Shown: positions 43,328 to 55,948, counted from the first letter of the stretch. The stretch is DNA of 64,000 nt from Micromonospora nigra (GCF_900091585.1 NZ_FMHT01000003.1:4765501-4829500), one strand, 5' to 3'. The notes: a model not told the origin generated them from the sequence alone. Numbers and translations are program-made.

Positions 43328-44424
43328 CAGTTCTCCCTCACAGCGGTCAGCCCGTGATCCACCAGCGGCGTCACCATCTCACCGATCCGGTCGAAGCCCT
43401 CGCCGAGGGTCTGCCCGAGGGTGTGCCGGTAGTGGATGCCCTCGCAGATCACGGCCAGTTTGAAGCAACCCAGCGCGACGTGCCAGTGCAGCGGGCCGAC
43501 GTCGACGTCGCTGCGGCCGGCGTACCGGTCGATCAGTTCGGTGCCGGTGGGGAAGCCGGCGCGTGGACCGAGCCCGTCGGCGACCGGGTTGTCGGCGGCG
43601 GTGTCGCTGTCACCGAGCACGTCCCAGTAGGTCAGCAGCAGCCCCAGGTCGGCCAGGGGGTCGCCGAGGGTGGCCATCTCCCAGTCGAGCACCGCCCGCA
43701 CGGTCACCGGCTCCACCGTGGCGAGGACGTTGTCGAGCCGGTAGTCGCCGTGCACGATGCGCCCCGCGTTGGCCCCCTCGGGTGCGGTGGCGGCGAGTCG
43801 GTCGCGGAGCTCGTCGATGCCCGGCACGGGTCGGCTGCGGGAGCGGTCGAGTTGGCCCGCCCACCGGCGGACCTGCCGGGCGAGGTAACCGTCGGGTCGG
43901 CCGAAGTCGGCGAGCCCCACCGAGGCGGGCTCGACGGCGTGCAGGGCGGCGAGGGTGTCCATCATCGCCATCGCCAGGTCCCGGCGCTGGCCGGCGGTCA
44001 GCGGGTCGGTCTGGGCGCGGCTGCGGAACACCTCGCCGGGCACCCGTTCCATCAGGTAGAACGGCGCGCCCACGACGTCGGTGTCGGTGCAGAGCAGCAG
44101 CGCCTCCGGCACGGGAACCCCGGTCGGCGCCAGAGCGGAGATCACCCGGAACTCGCGGGCCATGTCGTGGGCGGTGGCGAGCACGTGCCCCAGCGGTGGG
44201 CGGCGCAGCACGACCTGCTGCCCGCCGGTGTCGAGCAGGTAGGTCAGGTTGGACTTGCCGCCGGCGATCAGCCGGGCGCGCAGCGGCCCGGTGACCAGCC
44301 CGGGGCGCGACGACGCCAGGTAGGTCGCGAGCCGGTCGAGATCAAGGCCGGCGGGCCCGCGGCCGGGGTGGGCGGGGGTGGCCGGGGTCTCCGGCCGGAG
44401 CGGGTCGTCGGCCGGATCGGTCAT
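43327..44424 (-). CDS. APH-family phosphotransferase (probable hydroxyacyl-CoA kinase)
   Basis: 365 residues. Kinase-like fold: [26 protein letters not shown] (N lobe), catalytic loop [13 protein letters not shown] and metal motif [20 protein letters not shown]. It is not an aminoglycoside enzyme by context: it is fused by a 1-nt overlap to an ACAD gene, the same pairing as the two halves of ACAD11 and of LvaA/LvaC. The start is the ATG at 44424; the frame continues to 44511 without family residues. Confidence 0.88.
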   Translation of the reverse strand: MTDPADDPLRPETPATPAHPGRGPAGLDLDRLATYLASSRPGLVTGPLRARLIAGGKSNLTYLLDTGGQQVVLRRPPLGHVLATAHDMAREFRVISALAPTGVPVPEALLLCTDTDVVGAPFYLMERVPGEVFRSRAQTDPLTAGQRRDLAMAMMDTLAALHAVEPASVGLADFGRPDGYLARQVRRWAGQLDRSRSRPVPGIDELRDRLAATAPEGANAGRIVHGDYRLDNVLATVEPVTVRAVLDWEMATLGDPLADLGLLLTYWDVLGDSDTAADNPVADGLGPRAGFPTGTELIDRYAGRSDVDVGPLHWHVALGCFKLAVICEGIHYRHTLGQTLGEGFDRIGEMVTPLVDHGLTAVREN

Positions 44425-44573
44425 CCGACTAGTTGATGGCAGCTCAACCGCATTGTCAAGGTCAGGTTTTCCGCCGGGGACATGCCGCTGCAACAGGGAC
44501 GAAATGGTCACGGGGCAGGCTGGGGCCCAGCCTGCCGGCCGTCACGCCGGCCCGCCGAGCGGAGGGGTTCATC

Positions 44574-45278
44574 ATGTTGCTGCGCGTTCGGGTCACCCTG
44601 CCGGACCGGCCGGGCACGCTCGGCCAGGTCGCCCGCACCCTGGGTGTGTCGGGCGCGGACATCGTCCAGGTGGTGGTCCTCGAACGGCTCGGCGGGCGGG
44701 CGGTCGACGACTTCACGGTCGTGTGGCCGGGCGCGGCCCGCGTGGAGCGGCTGCTGGCGGGCCTGGCGGCCATTCCGGGGGTACGCGTCGACGGGGTGTG
44801 GCGGGCGATCGGCGCGCCCACCACCACGGGGCAGGACGCCGAGTTGCTGGCCCAGATCGCCGGGAACCCGGTCGACGGGGTGGCCACGCTGGTCGACGCG
44901 GTGCCCGGCCTGCTCGCGGCCGACTGGGCGGTCGCCGCCGTCGTGCCGGTGGACTGGGCCTCCCGCACCGGCGCGACCGGCGGGGCGACGGTGGGGCACG
45001 CGAGCTGGCGGGCGCCCGTACCGCCGCGGCTGCCGGAGGTGACCCCCCTGCGGGCCCGGGCGATGACCGCTCCCGACGGCGGTCACTTCGCCGTCGCGCC
45101 GTTCGGCCGGGCCGGGCTGGTCCTGGTGGTGGCCCGCGGGCACGGCGAGACCCTCGCCCCGGCCGCGTTCCACTCCACCGAGGTGGACCGGCTGGCGCAG
45201 CTCGTCCGGGCCAGCGCGGTGATCCTCGGTGATCGGCTCGACCTGGTCGGCGGGCCGTCGGTGACCGCGAACCCCTGA
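44574..45278 (+). CDS. ACT-domain protein
   Basis: 234 residues; GGAGGGG 6 nt before the ATG. Residues 1-75 are an ACT domain (LLRVRVTLPDRPGTLGQVARTLGVSGADIVQVVVLE), a small-molecule, usually amino acid, sensor. Residues 80-230 form a second domain related to the middle part of the next gene's product (GQDAELLAQIAGNPVDGVATLV, later HFAVAPFGRAGLVLVVAR). No DNA-binding or enzyme motif is visible. Paralogous to the first two-thirds of the next gene but lacks its GNAT domain. Confidence 0.8.
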   Translation: MLLRVRVTLPDRPGTLGQVARTLGVSGADIVQVVVLERLGGRAVDDFTVVWPGAARVERLLAGLAAIPGVRVDGVWRAIGAPTTTGQDAELLAQIAGNPVDGVATLVDAVPGLLAADWAVAAVVPVDWASRTGATGGATVGHASWRAPVPPRLPEVTPLRARAMTAPDGGHFAVAPFGRAGLVLVVARGHGETLAPAAFHSTEVDRLAQLVRASAVILGDRLDLVGGPSVTANP

Positions 45279-45392
45279 CCCGCGGCCAGCGGTGGTGACG
45301 CAGGCCGCAGTGGTCGAACCCTTGCCGTCACGGTGGGGCAACCGGGCCGCAACAGCCACCGACGAGGGTACTACCGGGGAAGGGAGCGAGCC

Positions 45393-46454
45393 ATGACGCT
45401 GTGGCGGATCAGAGCCACCGTGGACGACCGACCGGGCTACCTGTCGGTACTCACGGCGAGTCTCGCGTTGCGCGGGGTCAACATCCTGACCGTGCAGGTG
45501 CACACCACCGAACGGGGCGCGGTCGACGACTTCCTCGTCGACGCCCCGGACACCCTCGACGAGGCGGATCTCGTCGCGGCCGTGGAGCGCGGGCGGGGCC
45601 GCGACTGCTGGGTGGCGCGCAGCGAGGCGCGGGGCCTGGTCGACCAGCCCACCCGGGTACTCGGCCTGGCCGCCCGGCTGGTCCGGGACCCGGACGGCAC
45701 CGGGGAGGCGCTGCGGGCCCTGCTCGGCGCGCAGGAGGTGACGTGGCGGCCCGCCCCGGCGTGCTCCCGGGCCGGGATCGGGGACACCACGATGCTGGTC
45801 GCCGACCCGCACGGCGGGTCGTACGAGCTGCGCCGGGCGCAGCCCAGCTTCACCCCGGCCGAGTACGCCCGCGCGCAGGCGCTGGTGGAACTGGCGGGTG
45901 CCGTCGCGCGCCGCTCCGCCGACCAGGTCACCGTGGTCCTGCCCGACGGCGCGGACCTGGCCGTGCGCCCGGCCACCGCCGACGACCTGGCGGGCGCGGC
46001 GGAGCTGCACGAGAGCTGTTCGGCGCGGAGCCGGCACCGTCGCTACCTGGGTGGGGCCAGCCTGCCGCAGCCGGCCCGGCTGCGCCGGCTGCTGGAGCCG
46101 ACGCGTGGGGTGACGCTGGTGGCGACGACCGTCGGTGCCGCCGGCACACCGGAGTCGGTGGTGGCGATGGCGAACCTGCTGGGCGAGGGCGACGAGGCCG
46201 AGGTGGCGCTGCTGGTGCGCGACGACTGGCAGCGCCGGGGGGTGGGGTCGGCGTTGCTCAACCGGTTGGTCCGGCACGCCGAGTCGGTCGGGTTCGTGGC
46301 CCTGGTGCTGCACGTGCAGGCCGACAACGCGCCGATGCTGCGGACCCTGCGGCGGTTGTCACGTCCGATGGTGGCCGACCGTGACGGCGGCCTGCTGACG
46401 TTGACGGTGCCGCTGGCCACCGGCGTGCCCGCGGAGGTTCCCCGACCGCGCTGA
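45393..46454 (+). CDS. ACT-domain / GNAT acetyltransferase fusion
   Basis: 353 residues. ACT domain at 1-75 (LWRIRATVDDRPGYLSVLTASLALRGVNILTVQVH), a middle domain at 80-185, and a GNAT domain at about 190-340 with DDLAGAAELHESCSARSRHRRYLGG and the acetyl-CoA motif VALLVRDDWQRRGVGSALLNRLV. The layout suggests acetylation of a protein switched by an amino acid, as in actinobacterial AAPatA-type protein acetyltransferases where ACT and GNAT are joined. AGGGAGCGAG precedes the ATG. The target is unknown. Confidence 0.88.
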   Translation: MTLWRIRATVDDRPGYLSVLTASLALRGVNILTVQVHTTERGAVDDFLVDAPDTLDEADLVAAVERGRGRDCWVARSEARGLVDQPTRVLGLAARLVRDPDGTGEALRALLGAQEVTWRPAPACSRAGIGDTTMLVADPHGGSYELRRAQPSFTPAEYARAQALVELAGAVARRSADQVTVVLPDGADLAVRPATADDLAGAAELHESCSARSRHRRYLGGASLPQPARLRRLLEPTRGVTLVATTVGAAGTPESVVAMANLLGEGDEAEVALLVRDDWQRRGVGSALLNRLVRHAESVGFVALVLHVQADNAPMLRTLRRLSRPMVADRDGGLLTLTVPLATGVPAEVPRPR

Positions 46455-46596
46455 GCGGCGCGGGCCGCGGCGGGCACGGAACGACCGCCGCCGAGCCCGG
46501 TGTGCGAGCGGGCGGCCCGCCACCCGCGCCAGGGAAGGGGCCGCCACCTGTGCGGCCGACGAGACGGCCGACCTCCGGTGCGGAGGACGGTGGAAC

Positions 46597-46625
46597 GGCA
46601 GGGCCCCCGGTTCGGGGGCCCTGCC
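46597..46625. terminator. bidirectional terminator
   Basis: Perfect 12-bp stem (GGCAGGGCCCCC with its complement), loop GGTTC, between the convergent ACT-GNAT and aldehyde dehydrogenase genes. Confidence 0.85.
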
Positions 46626-46681
46626 CATGTCCGGCGCGGGGGGACCAGGGCTGGGGGGCGGGACCTCCCGCGCCGGACGAC

Positions 46682-48250
46682 TCAGGTGGCGGGGTAGCTG
46701 CTGCGGTCGGGGAAGTTGCCGTACAACCGGTCGTCGCCGTCGCCCACCGTGACCGCCTGCACCAGCAGGTCGCCGCCGACGAATGCGCCCTTCCACGAGG
46801 CGCCCCGACCGCCGAACGGCTCCTCCCGGTCGCCCCGCGAACGGGGCCGGTTGATGCCGACCTTGAACGCCTGGAGGTCGACCGCGAGCTTCTCGGCCTC
46901 GTCGGTGTCGTCGCAGGCCAGCGAGGCGACCAGGGCGCCGTTGGAGGCGTTCATCTGGGCCAGCAACTCGTCGGTGGTGTCCACCACGACGATCGTGTCG
47001 ACCGGGCCGAACGGTTCGGCGTGCATGAGCCGGGACCGGCCGGGCGGGGCGAGCAGCACCGACGGGGCCACGTAGGCGGAGGTGTCCTGCCCGTCGAGGA
47101 AGGGCACCCCGTCGAGCTTGCCCCGGTGCAGTGGCACCGCACCGTCCCGGAGTGCCTCCTCGACCTTGCGACGCAGTTCCTCGGCCTTGGCCGCGCTGAT
47201 CAGGGGGCCGAAGTCCAGCTCGGGCAGCGGGTCACCGGCCGACCAGTCGTCGCCGACGGCGAGGGGGTGCCCGAGGCGGACGGAGCGCACCACCGGCAGG
47301 TACATGTCGAGGAACTCGTCGACCAGGTCCCGTTGCACCACGAACCGTGGGTACGCGGTGCACCGCTGCTTGCCGTACTCGAAGCCCTTGCGCAGATGGG
47401 TGGCCAGCAGGTCCCACTGGGAGAAGTTCCAGATGCCCCAGGCGTTGAGCCCCTCCTGCTCGATGAAGTGCCGCTTGTTCGAGTCGAGCAGCGCGGCGGC
47501 CACCTTGCCGCCGTTGGAGCGTCCGCCGACGAACGCCACCGCCCCGACCTCCGGTGCGCGGACGAGGACCTCCGACAGTTCCTCGCCGCTTCCGGAGACG
47601 AGGGTGGCGGGCAGGCCGGCGCGGTGCATCAGCGCGTGCGCGACGGTGAGGCAGACCGCGCCGCCCTGCGAGGGGGTCTTGGCGATGACGGCGTTGCCGG
47701 CGAGCAACTGCACCAGCTCGGCGTGCACGAGCACGCTCATCGGGTAGTTCCAGGAGGCGATGTTGCTGACCGGGCCGGGCAGTGGTTCCCGCCCGCCGGC
47801 GAGCATCCGGTCGATCTCGTCGACATACCAGCGCACCCCGTCGAGGGCCCGGTCCACGTCGGCGCAGGCCAGCCGCCACGGCTTGCCGATCTCCCAGACG
47901 AGCAGCAGGGCGAGCAGGTCGCGGTGGGCGGTGAGGGCGTCCAGGGCGTCGGTGACCCGGGCCTTGCGTTCGGCGAGGCCGGTGGCGGCCCAGGTGGCGT
48001 GGGTGGCGGCGGCGTGGGCGACCGCGGCGCGGGCGGCTGGCGCGTCCAGTCGGGACAGGTTGACCAGGACGGTGTTGTCGACGGGAGTGCGTACGGGGGT
48101 GGGCGTGCCCACTGCCCGCCAGTCGCCCTCGACCAGGTTGTGCAGGGTGGCGACGCCGTCGACCGGGGCGGCGAACGCCTCCGGTGCGGCGGCCACCGCC
48201 CGGGCGAGGGTGTCGGACCAGGCGGTGTGGTCGGCGAGTCGTAGAGCCAT
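46682..48250 (-). CDS. aldehyde dehydrogenase family protein (PaaN-like)
   Basis: 522 residues. ALDH fold: SNIASWNYPMSVLVHAELVQLLAGNAVIAKTPSQGG (cofactor region), general base in FIEQEGLNAWG, catalytic Cys in YGKQRCTAYPRFVV, and AEPFGPVDTIVVVDTTDEL. Its spacing is unlike ordinary short-chain ALDHs and is nearer to those annotated PaaN. No other paa genes are in this window, so the aldehyde it oxidises is unknown. The upstream 316 bp hold no clear promoter. Confidence 0.85.
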   Translation of the reverse strand: MALRLADHTAWSDTLARAVAAAPEAFAAPVDGVATLHNLVEGDWRAVGTPTPVRTPVDNTVLVNLSRLDAPAARAAVAHAAATHATWAATGLAERKARVTDALDALTAHRDLLALLLVWEIGKPWRLACADVDRALDGVRWYVDEIDRMLAGGREPLPGPVSNIASWNYPMSVLVHAELVQLLAGNAVIAKTPSQGGAVCLTVAHALMHRAGLPATLVSGSGEELSEVLVRAPEVGAVAFVGGRSNGGKVAAALLDSNKRHFIEQEGLNAWGIWNFSQWDLLATHLRKGFEYGKQRCTAYPRFVVQRDLVDEFLDMYLPVVRSVRLGHPLAVGDDWSAGDPLPELDFGPLISAAKAEELRRKVEEALRDGAVPLHRGKLDGVPFLDGQDTSAYVAPSVLLAPPGRSRLMHAEPFGPVDTIVVVDTTDELLAQMNASNGALVASLACDDTDEAEKLAVDLQAFKVGINRPRSRGDREEPFGGRGASWKGAFVGGDLLVQAVTVGDGDDRLYGNFPDRSSYPAT

Positions 48251-48567
48251 CGCGGTCTCCTCAGGTTGGCCGGGGGAGCGGCGGCGTCGATGGCACCGCC
48301 AGGCGTGGCCGTACTGTCACCCGTCGCCGATCGGGGCGGCAACAGTACGTTCGTATGCCAGGACGCACAGTGCGCCCACGTCCTCAGTGGAGTGAGCTTT
48401 CGGCTGCGCGCTGACCGCTGTCACCTGCGGAATCACCGCACCCGCATTGGCAAGCATCGATGATGTGATGAATGCCCCGATGTTACTCGTCGGTAGAGTC
48501 GTGGACCGCTTCCGGGCGCACGACGGCCGCCGGACCTTCGTCCGGCGGCCGTCGTCGTGGTGGGGTG
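48251..48567. other. 317 bp without an accepted gene
   Basis: Lower GC than its neighbours. It holds a minus-strand frame of 46 codons (48317-48457) beginning MLANAGAVIPQVTAV; there is no ribosome site, so I do not accept it as a gene. The right end carries the terminator of the LPXTG gene. Confidence 0.5.
48520..48555 (-). terminator. terminator of the LPXTG gene
   Basis: Perfect 15-bp stem (48520-48534 with 48541-48555), 6-nt loop CCTTCG, 13 nt past the gene's stop. Confidence 0.85.
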
Positions 48568-49290
48568 TCAGCTCGTGAAGGTGACCCGGTCGCGGCGGCG
48601 ACGCACCGCCACCAGGGCGGCGCCGCCGCCGACCAGACCCGCGCCGACGAGGGCCATGGTGGTCGCGGCCGCGCCGGTGACCGGCAGCCCGCCGTCGTCG
48701 TCCCCGCCGCCACCGCCACCGGTGCTGGGCGACGGGGTGACCGACGGGGTGGCCTCCGGGGTGGTCGAGGGTGACGGTGACGCCGACACCGACTCCGACG
48801 GGGTCGGCGTCGCGGTCGTCGGGGTGCCCTCGCCGGCACACGTGTGGCTCAGGTTGAACCGGTCGGCCGCGCCGCTGACCGAGGCGGTGCCGTCGACGAG
48901 CGTCCACCCCGCCGGGGTGAACAGGTAGGCGTGGATGAGGCGGTCGCTGTTCCTGCCGGCCGGGTACAGCGCATCCGGGTAGGCGTCGGTGGAGTCGGGC
49001 ACGGTCACGGTGACCTGCTCGTCGCCGTCGCTGAAGGTCAGGGTCAGGGACTCGAAGCCGCCTGATGCATTGCCGCCCGGCAGGACGAAGTGCCAGCCGT
49101 CGTGGTCGTCGGGGCGCGTGGCGAACCGGTCGTCGTCGCACTCCTGCTGGAAGGCCGCCGCGGTGGAGCCCCGGTGGGCGGCGTGGAGCGGAACGTCGCC
49201 GCCCGCCCAGGCGGGAGTCGCGAGGGCGAGGCACGCCGTGGCGGCGGCGGTGGAAACGGCCGCGCGCGCCACGTGCCGACGCTGTGGCAT
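48568..49290 (-). CDS. secreted LPXTG-anchored surface protein
   Basis: 240 residues from the ATG with GGAGGA 7 nt upstream. Signal peptide to about residue 29 (LALATPAWAGG), a domain of about 130 residues (CDDDRFATRPDDHDGWHFVLPGG, later VDGTASVSGAADRFNLSHTC) with two Cys, a Ser/Thr/Pro spacer, then sorting signal LPVTG, a hydrophobic stretch and RRRRDR. Sortase should link it to the wall. No sortase gene is nearby and the domain is not one I recognise. Confidence 0.88.
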   Translation of the reverse strand: MPQRRHVARAAVSTAAATACLALATPAWAGGDVPLHAAHRGSTAAAFQQECDDDRFATRPDDHDGWHFVLPGGNASGGFESLTLTFSDGDEQVTVTVPDSTDAYPDALYPAGRNSDRLIHAYLFTPAGWTLVDGTASVSGAADRFNLSHTCAGEGTPTTATPTPSESVSASPSPSTTPEATPSVTPSPSTGGGGGGDDDGGLPVTGAAATTMALVGAGLVGGGAALVAVRRRRDRVTFTS

Positions 49291-52608
<3,318 letters not shown>

Positions 52609-52661
52609 GGTTGGCTGCTCGTCGGCCAGCCGGTCAGGCACGGCGTGCCCCGGCGCGCGTG

Positions 52662-53177
52662 TCAGTCGGGCAGGTCGTCGGCGAGCAGGTCCATCAGCAG
52701 GCCGTCGTGCCAGCGTCCGTCCTCGCCGCGCTCGTACCGGCGCAGGATCCCGACCGGGCGGAAACCGACCTTCGCGTACGCGCGGATGGCGGCGGTGTTC
52801 GCCGCCGCCGGGTCGATGGTGAAGCGGTGGTGCCCGTGCGCGTCGACCAGGTGCCGGGCGAGGGTGCGTACGGCGTCGCCGCCCAGCCCCCGGCCGTGCA
52901 CCGCCGGGTCGAGGAAGACGTCCAGGCTGGCGTGCCGGTAGTCGGGGTCGTCCTCGGCGTACCACTGGATCGCGCCGACCACCCGCCCGTCGTGCTCGAC
53001 CACGTACACCGTCGTGTCGTCGTCGGCGAGGTCGGCCTCGACGGCCGCGACCAGGTCATCACCGCCGCGCCACCAGCGGCGCACCTGCGGGTCGGCCCGG
53101 ATCTCGGCGAGCGCGGGCACGTCCTTCGCCGTCGCCGGCCGCAACGTCACCGCCCGTCCCCGCAGCATCCCGGTCAT
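52662..53177 (-). CDS. GNAT family N-acetyltransferase, AAC(6')-like
   Basis: 171 residues. RAVTLRPATAKDVPALAEIRADPQVRRWW at the start, VGAIQWYAEDDPDYRHASLDVFLDPAVHGRGLGGDAVRTLARHL (acetyl-CoA motif) and NTAAIRAYAKVGFRPVGILRRYERG. This is the pattern of AAC(6')-type and RimJ-like enzymes; an effect on aminoglycosides cannot be claimed. It starts in a 4-nt ATGA overlap with the BsaP-like gene, so it is the third gene of the bioB operon. Confidence 0.87.
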   Translation of the reverse strand: MTGMLRGRAVTLRPATAKDVPALAEIRADPQVRRWWRGGDDLVAAVEADLADDDTTVYVVEHDGRVVGAIQWYAEDDPDYRHASLDVFLDPAVHGRGLGGDAVRTLARHLVDAHGHHRFTIDPAAANTAAIRAYAKVGFRPVGILRRYERGEDGRWHDGLLMDLLADDLPD

Positions 53178-53542
53178 CCCCGGGTCTCGCCGTGCTCGAC
53201 GCAGATCGCGGACCAGCCCACCGGCAGCACCTGCACCTTCATCCGGCGTCGGCAGTGCGCGCAGAACCGGGGCGGCTCAAGCGCGCGGGCCACCCCGCAG
53301 GGCGCGTGGTCGCCGGCACCGGCCGGCTCGCCGCAGCGGTCGCACCAGCCGGCGGCGACAGTTGCGGGCACCACGGCGGGCGTCCCGGCCGCACCCGGCA
53401 CCACGGCGGGCGTCCCGGCCGCACCCGGCACCACGGCGGGCGTCCCGGCCGCACCCGGCACCACGCGGCTGGCCGGCACCGTGTTCCTGGCCGGCACCGT
53501 GCGGCCGGCCGGGCCGGCCGGCGCGGCGTCGCTCGTGGTCAT
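53174..53542 (-). CDS. bsaP: biotin synthase auxiliary protein (BsaP)-like small Fe-S protein
   Basis: 122 residues. The N-terminal 60 are Ala/Pro-rich and include three identical VVPGAAGTPA decapeptides. The C-terminal part has WCDRCGEPAG, then RFCAHCRRRMKVQVLPVGW and CVEHG, the Cys pattern I know from BsaP, a small protein reported to help mycobacterial biotin synthase regenerate its Fe-S cluster. It lies 16 bp after bioB and is probably translated with it. BsaP is usually shorter, so the repeat-rich start looks like an add-on. Confidence 0.8.
   Translation of the reverse strand: MTTSDAAPAGPAGRTVPARNTVPASRVVPGAAGTPAVVPGAAGTPAVVPGAAGTPAVVPATVAAGWCDRCGEPAGAGDHAPCGVARALEPPRFCAHCRRRMKVQVLPVGWSAICVEHGETRG
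53371..53460. repeat. three perfect 30-bp tandem units inside the BsaP-like gene
   Basis: Units at 53371, 53401 and 53431 keep the frame and encode a ten-residue Ala/Pro/Val repeat before the Cys-rich domain. Copy number is likely to vary between strains. Confidence 0.92.
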
Positions 53543-53558
53543 CTGGTCGATCCCGCCG

Positions 53559-54554
53559 TCAGAGAGTGGCCGACAGCGCCTTGACCGGCATCTTCAGGTC
53601 GTCGAGCAGCTTGAGGTCGTCGGTGGCCGGCCGTCCCAGCGTGGTCAGGTAGTTGCCGACGATCACCGCGTTGATGCCGCCGAGCAGGCCGTCGCGGGTG
53701 CCCAGGTCACCGAGGGTGAGTTCCCGGCCGCCCGCGTACCGCAGAATGGTGCGCGGCATGGCCAGGCGGAACGCGGCGATGGCCCGCAGCGCGTCCTTGC
53801 CCTCGACCACCGGTCGGTCACCCAGTGGCGTGCCCGGTCGCGGGTTGAGGAAGTTCAGCGGCACCTCGTGCGGGTTCAGCTCGGCGAGCTGCGCGGCGAA
53901 CTCGGCGCGCTGCTCCACCGTCTCGCCGAGACCCAGGATGCCGCCGCAGCAGACCTCCATGCCGGAGTCCCGCACCATCCGCAGGGTGTCCCAGCGCTCC
54001 TCCCAGGTGTGCGTGGTGACCACGTTCGGGAAGTAGGAGCGGCAGGTCTCCAGGTTGTGGTTGTAGCGGTGCACGCCCATGTCGACCAGCTCGTCGACCT
54101 GCTCCTGGCTGAGCATGCCCAGCGAGGCGGCCACCTGGATGTCAACCTCCGCCTTGATGGCGGCGACGCCCTCGCGCATCTGCTTCATCAGCCGCGCGTC
54201 GGGCCCGCGAACGGCGGCCACGATGCAGAACTCGGTCGCCCCCGTCGCGGCGGTCTGCCGGGCCGCCTCGACGAGCGAGGGGATGTCGAGCCAGACGGCC
54301 CGGACCGGGGAGGTGAACAGGCCGGACTGGGAGCAGAAGTGGCAGTCCTCCGGGCAGCCCCCGGTCTTGAGCGAGACGATGCCCTCGACCTCGACCTCCG
54401 GGCCGCACCAGCGCATCCGCACCTCGTGGGCGAGCTGGAGCGCGGCGGGCAGGTGCTCGTCGGGCAGGTTCAACACGGCGAGGGCACCGGCCTCGTCGAG
54501 GCCGACACCGTTCTCCAGCACCTGGGCACGGGCCTGGTCGAGGATCTCTGGCAT
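53559..54554 (-). CDS. bioB: biotin synthase
   Basis: 331 residues. Radical SAM enzyme that inserts sulfur into dethiobiotin. The 4Fe-4S/SAM motif is [13 protein letters not shown] (CxxxCxxC); [12 protein letters not shown] and [14 protein letters not shown] are family marks. TAGGGT lies 7 nt before the ATG, suggesting a leaderless start. Divergent from bioF-bioD with 143 bp between. The frame upstream to 54776 is not coding by family comparison. Confidence 0.96.
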   Translation of the reverse strand: MPEILDQARAQVLENGVGLDEAGALAVLNLPDEHLPAALQLAHEVRMRWCGPEVEVEGIVSLKTGGCPEDCHFCSQSGLFTSPVRAVWLDIPSLVEAARQTAATGATEFCIVAAVRGPDARLMKQMREGVAAIKAEVDIQVAASLGMLSQEQVDELVDMGVHRYNHNLETCRSYFPNVVTTHTWEERWDTLRMVRDSGMEVCCGGILGLGETVEQRAEFAAQLAELNPHEVPLNFLNPRPGTPLGDRPVVEGKDALRAIAAFRLAMPRTILRYAGGRELTLGDLGTRDGLLGGINAVIVGNYLTTLGRPATDDLKLLDDLKMPVKALSATL

Positions 54555-54697
54555 GGCTCGTACCCTACAAGGCCGGTGTGCGGTGGCCCGCGCCACGCCG
54601 ACCCCGCCCTGCCGGGTGGTAACTTCGCCCGGCGGCGGATCGCCGCCGACGGTCCCCGGCCCGGTCGGGGCGTACCGGCTCAGGAGGGACGTGAGGG

Positions 54698-55834
54698 GTG
54701 GCGGACTGGCTGGCGGCGCTCGACCGTCGCGCCGAGCTGCGGGCCAAGGCGGGACTGACCCGCCGGTTGCGCCCACGTGCCGCCGACGACGGAGTGGTCG
54801 ACCTGGCCGGCAACGACTACCTCGGGCTGGCCGGTCACCCGGAGGTCACCGCCGCGGCCACCCGGGCGCTGTCGGCGTACGGGCTGGGTGCCACCGGATC
54901 GCGGCTGGTCCGCGGCTCCACGCACACCCACCACACCCTTGAGGACGCCCTGGCCGACTGGTTGGGTGCCGAACGGGCCCTGGTGTTCTCCTCCGGCTAC
55001 CTGGCGAACCTCGGTGCCGTCCGGGGGCTGGTGCAGCCGCGTACGCTGCTGGTCTCCGACGCCCACAACCACGCCTCGCTGATCGACGGCTGCCGGATCT
55101 CCGGCGCGGAGACGCTGGTGACCCCGCATGCCGATGTGGCCGCCGTGGCGGCGGCGCTCGCCGCGGCCCCCGGTCGACCGGCGGTGGTGGTCACCGAGTC
55201 GGTCTTCTCCGTCGACGGCGACCTGGCTCCGCTGGCCCGGCTGCACGCCGTCGCCCGCGAACACGGCGCGTTGCTGCTGGTCGACGACGCCCACGCCCTC
55301 GGTGTGGTGGGTCCGCACGGGGCGGGGGGCGTGGCCGCCGCAGGGCTCGCCGGCCAGCCGGACGTCGTGGTCACCGCGACGTTGTCCAAGGCGCTCGGCG
55401 GGGCCGGGGGTGTGGTCGCCGGCCCGGCGGCCTTCGTCCGGCACCTGGTCGAGACCGGCCGGACCTTCATCTTCGACACCGCGCTGCCGCCGGCCGTGGC
55501 CGCCGGGGTGCAGGTCGCCGTCGGGTTGGCCCGTGCCGGGGATCCGCTGCGCGCCGAACTGGCCGACCGGGCGGCCCTGGCGGTGCGCCGGCTGCGTGCC
55601 GCCGGGCTCGGTGTCTCCGTACCCGACGCGGCGGTGGTCTCGGTGACCGCGCCGGGCCCGGAGGCCGCCACCGCCTGGGCGGCGGACTGTCGGGACCGGG
55701 GCGTGGCGGTCGGCTGCTTCCGCCCGCCGTCCACCCCGGACAGCCGGTCCCGGCTGCGCCTGACCATCGGCGCGGGGGTGCCGAGGTGGGACTTCGAGCG
55801 GGCGCTGGAGGTCATAGTGGAGGTGGCACCGTGA
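54698..55834 (+). CDS. bioF: 8-amino-7-oxononanoate synthase
   Basis: 378 residues. PLP enzyme that joins pimeloyl thioester and alanine. Seen: [51 protein letters not shown], and the PLP Lys in [13 protein letters not shown] start with GGAGGG upstream; TAACTT at 54620-54625 is a possible -10. Its TGA is in the first GTGA of the 59-bp tandem that separates it from bioD. No bioA is in this window. Confidence 0.95.
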   Translation: MADWLAALDRRAELRAKAGLTRRLRPRAADDGVVDLAGNDYLGLAGHPEVTAAATRALSAYGLGATGSRLVRGSTHTHHTLEDALADWLGAERALVFSSGYLANLGAVRGLVQPRTLLVSDAHNHASLIDGCRISGAETLVTPHADVAAVAAALAAAPGRPAVVVTESVFSVDGDLAPLARLHAVAREHGALLLVDDAHALGVVGPHGAGGVAAAGLAGQPDVVVTATLSKALGGAGGVVAGPAAFVRHLVETGRTFIFDTALPPAVAAGVQVAVGLARAGDPLRAELADRAALAVRRLRAAGLGVSVPDAAVVSVTAPGPEAATAWAADCRDRGVAVGCFRPPSTPDSRSRLRLTIGAGVPRWDFERALEVIVEVAP

Positions 55835-55948
55835 GCGTGAGGAGTGAGCCGGGTTTGCGAGCCCCGCAGTCGCGAACTGAGCAGGCACCGTGAGCGTGAG
55901 GAGTGAGCCGGGTTTGCGAGCCCCGCAGTCGCGAACTGAGCAGGCACC
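55831..55948 (+). repeat. 59-bp GTGA-bounded element, two tandem copies between bioF and bioD
   Basis: Units start at 55831 and 55890 and are identical; the next GTGA at 55949 starts bioD. Each encodes 20 codons ([16 protein letters not shown] plus four) ending at a TGA that overlaps the next GTG (55831-55893, 55890-55952). The core differs from that near 185 at about 2 of 47 positions. GGCACC before the first unit is repeated at the end of each unit. Within a unit, GTTTGCGA and TCGCGAAC can form an 8-bp stem with one G-U pair. Confidence 0.92.

Noticed and set aside
43327..44424. aminoglycoside resistance kinase
   Set aside because: The APH fold is present, but coupling to an ACAD gene points to a metabolic kinase.
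48317..48457. 46-codon minus-strand ORF beginning MLANAGAVIPQ
   Set aside because: No ribosome site, no leaderless -10 at the right distance and no known similarity. Kept only as a possible small gene.
54555..54697. BioQ- or BirA-type operator between bioB and bioF
   Set aside because: No recognisable operator palindrome was found; only a 6-bp GC-rich inverted repeat is present.
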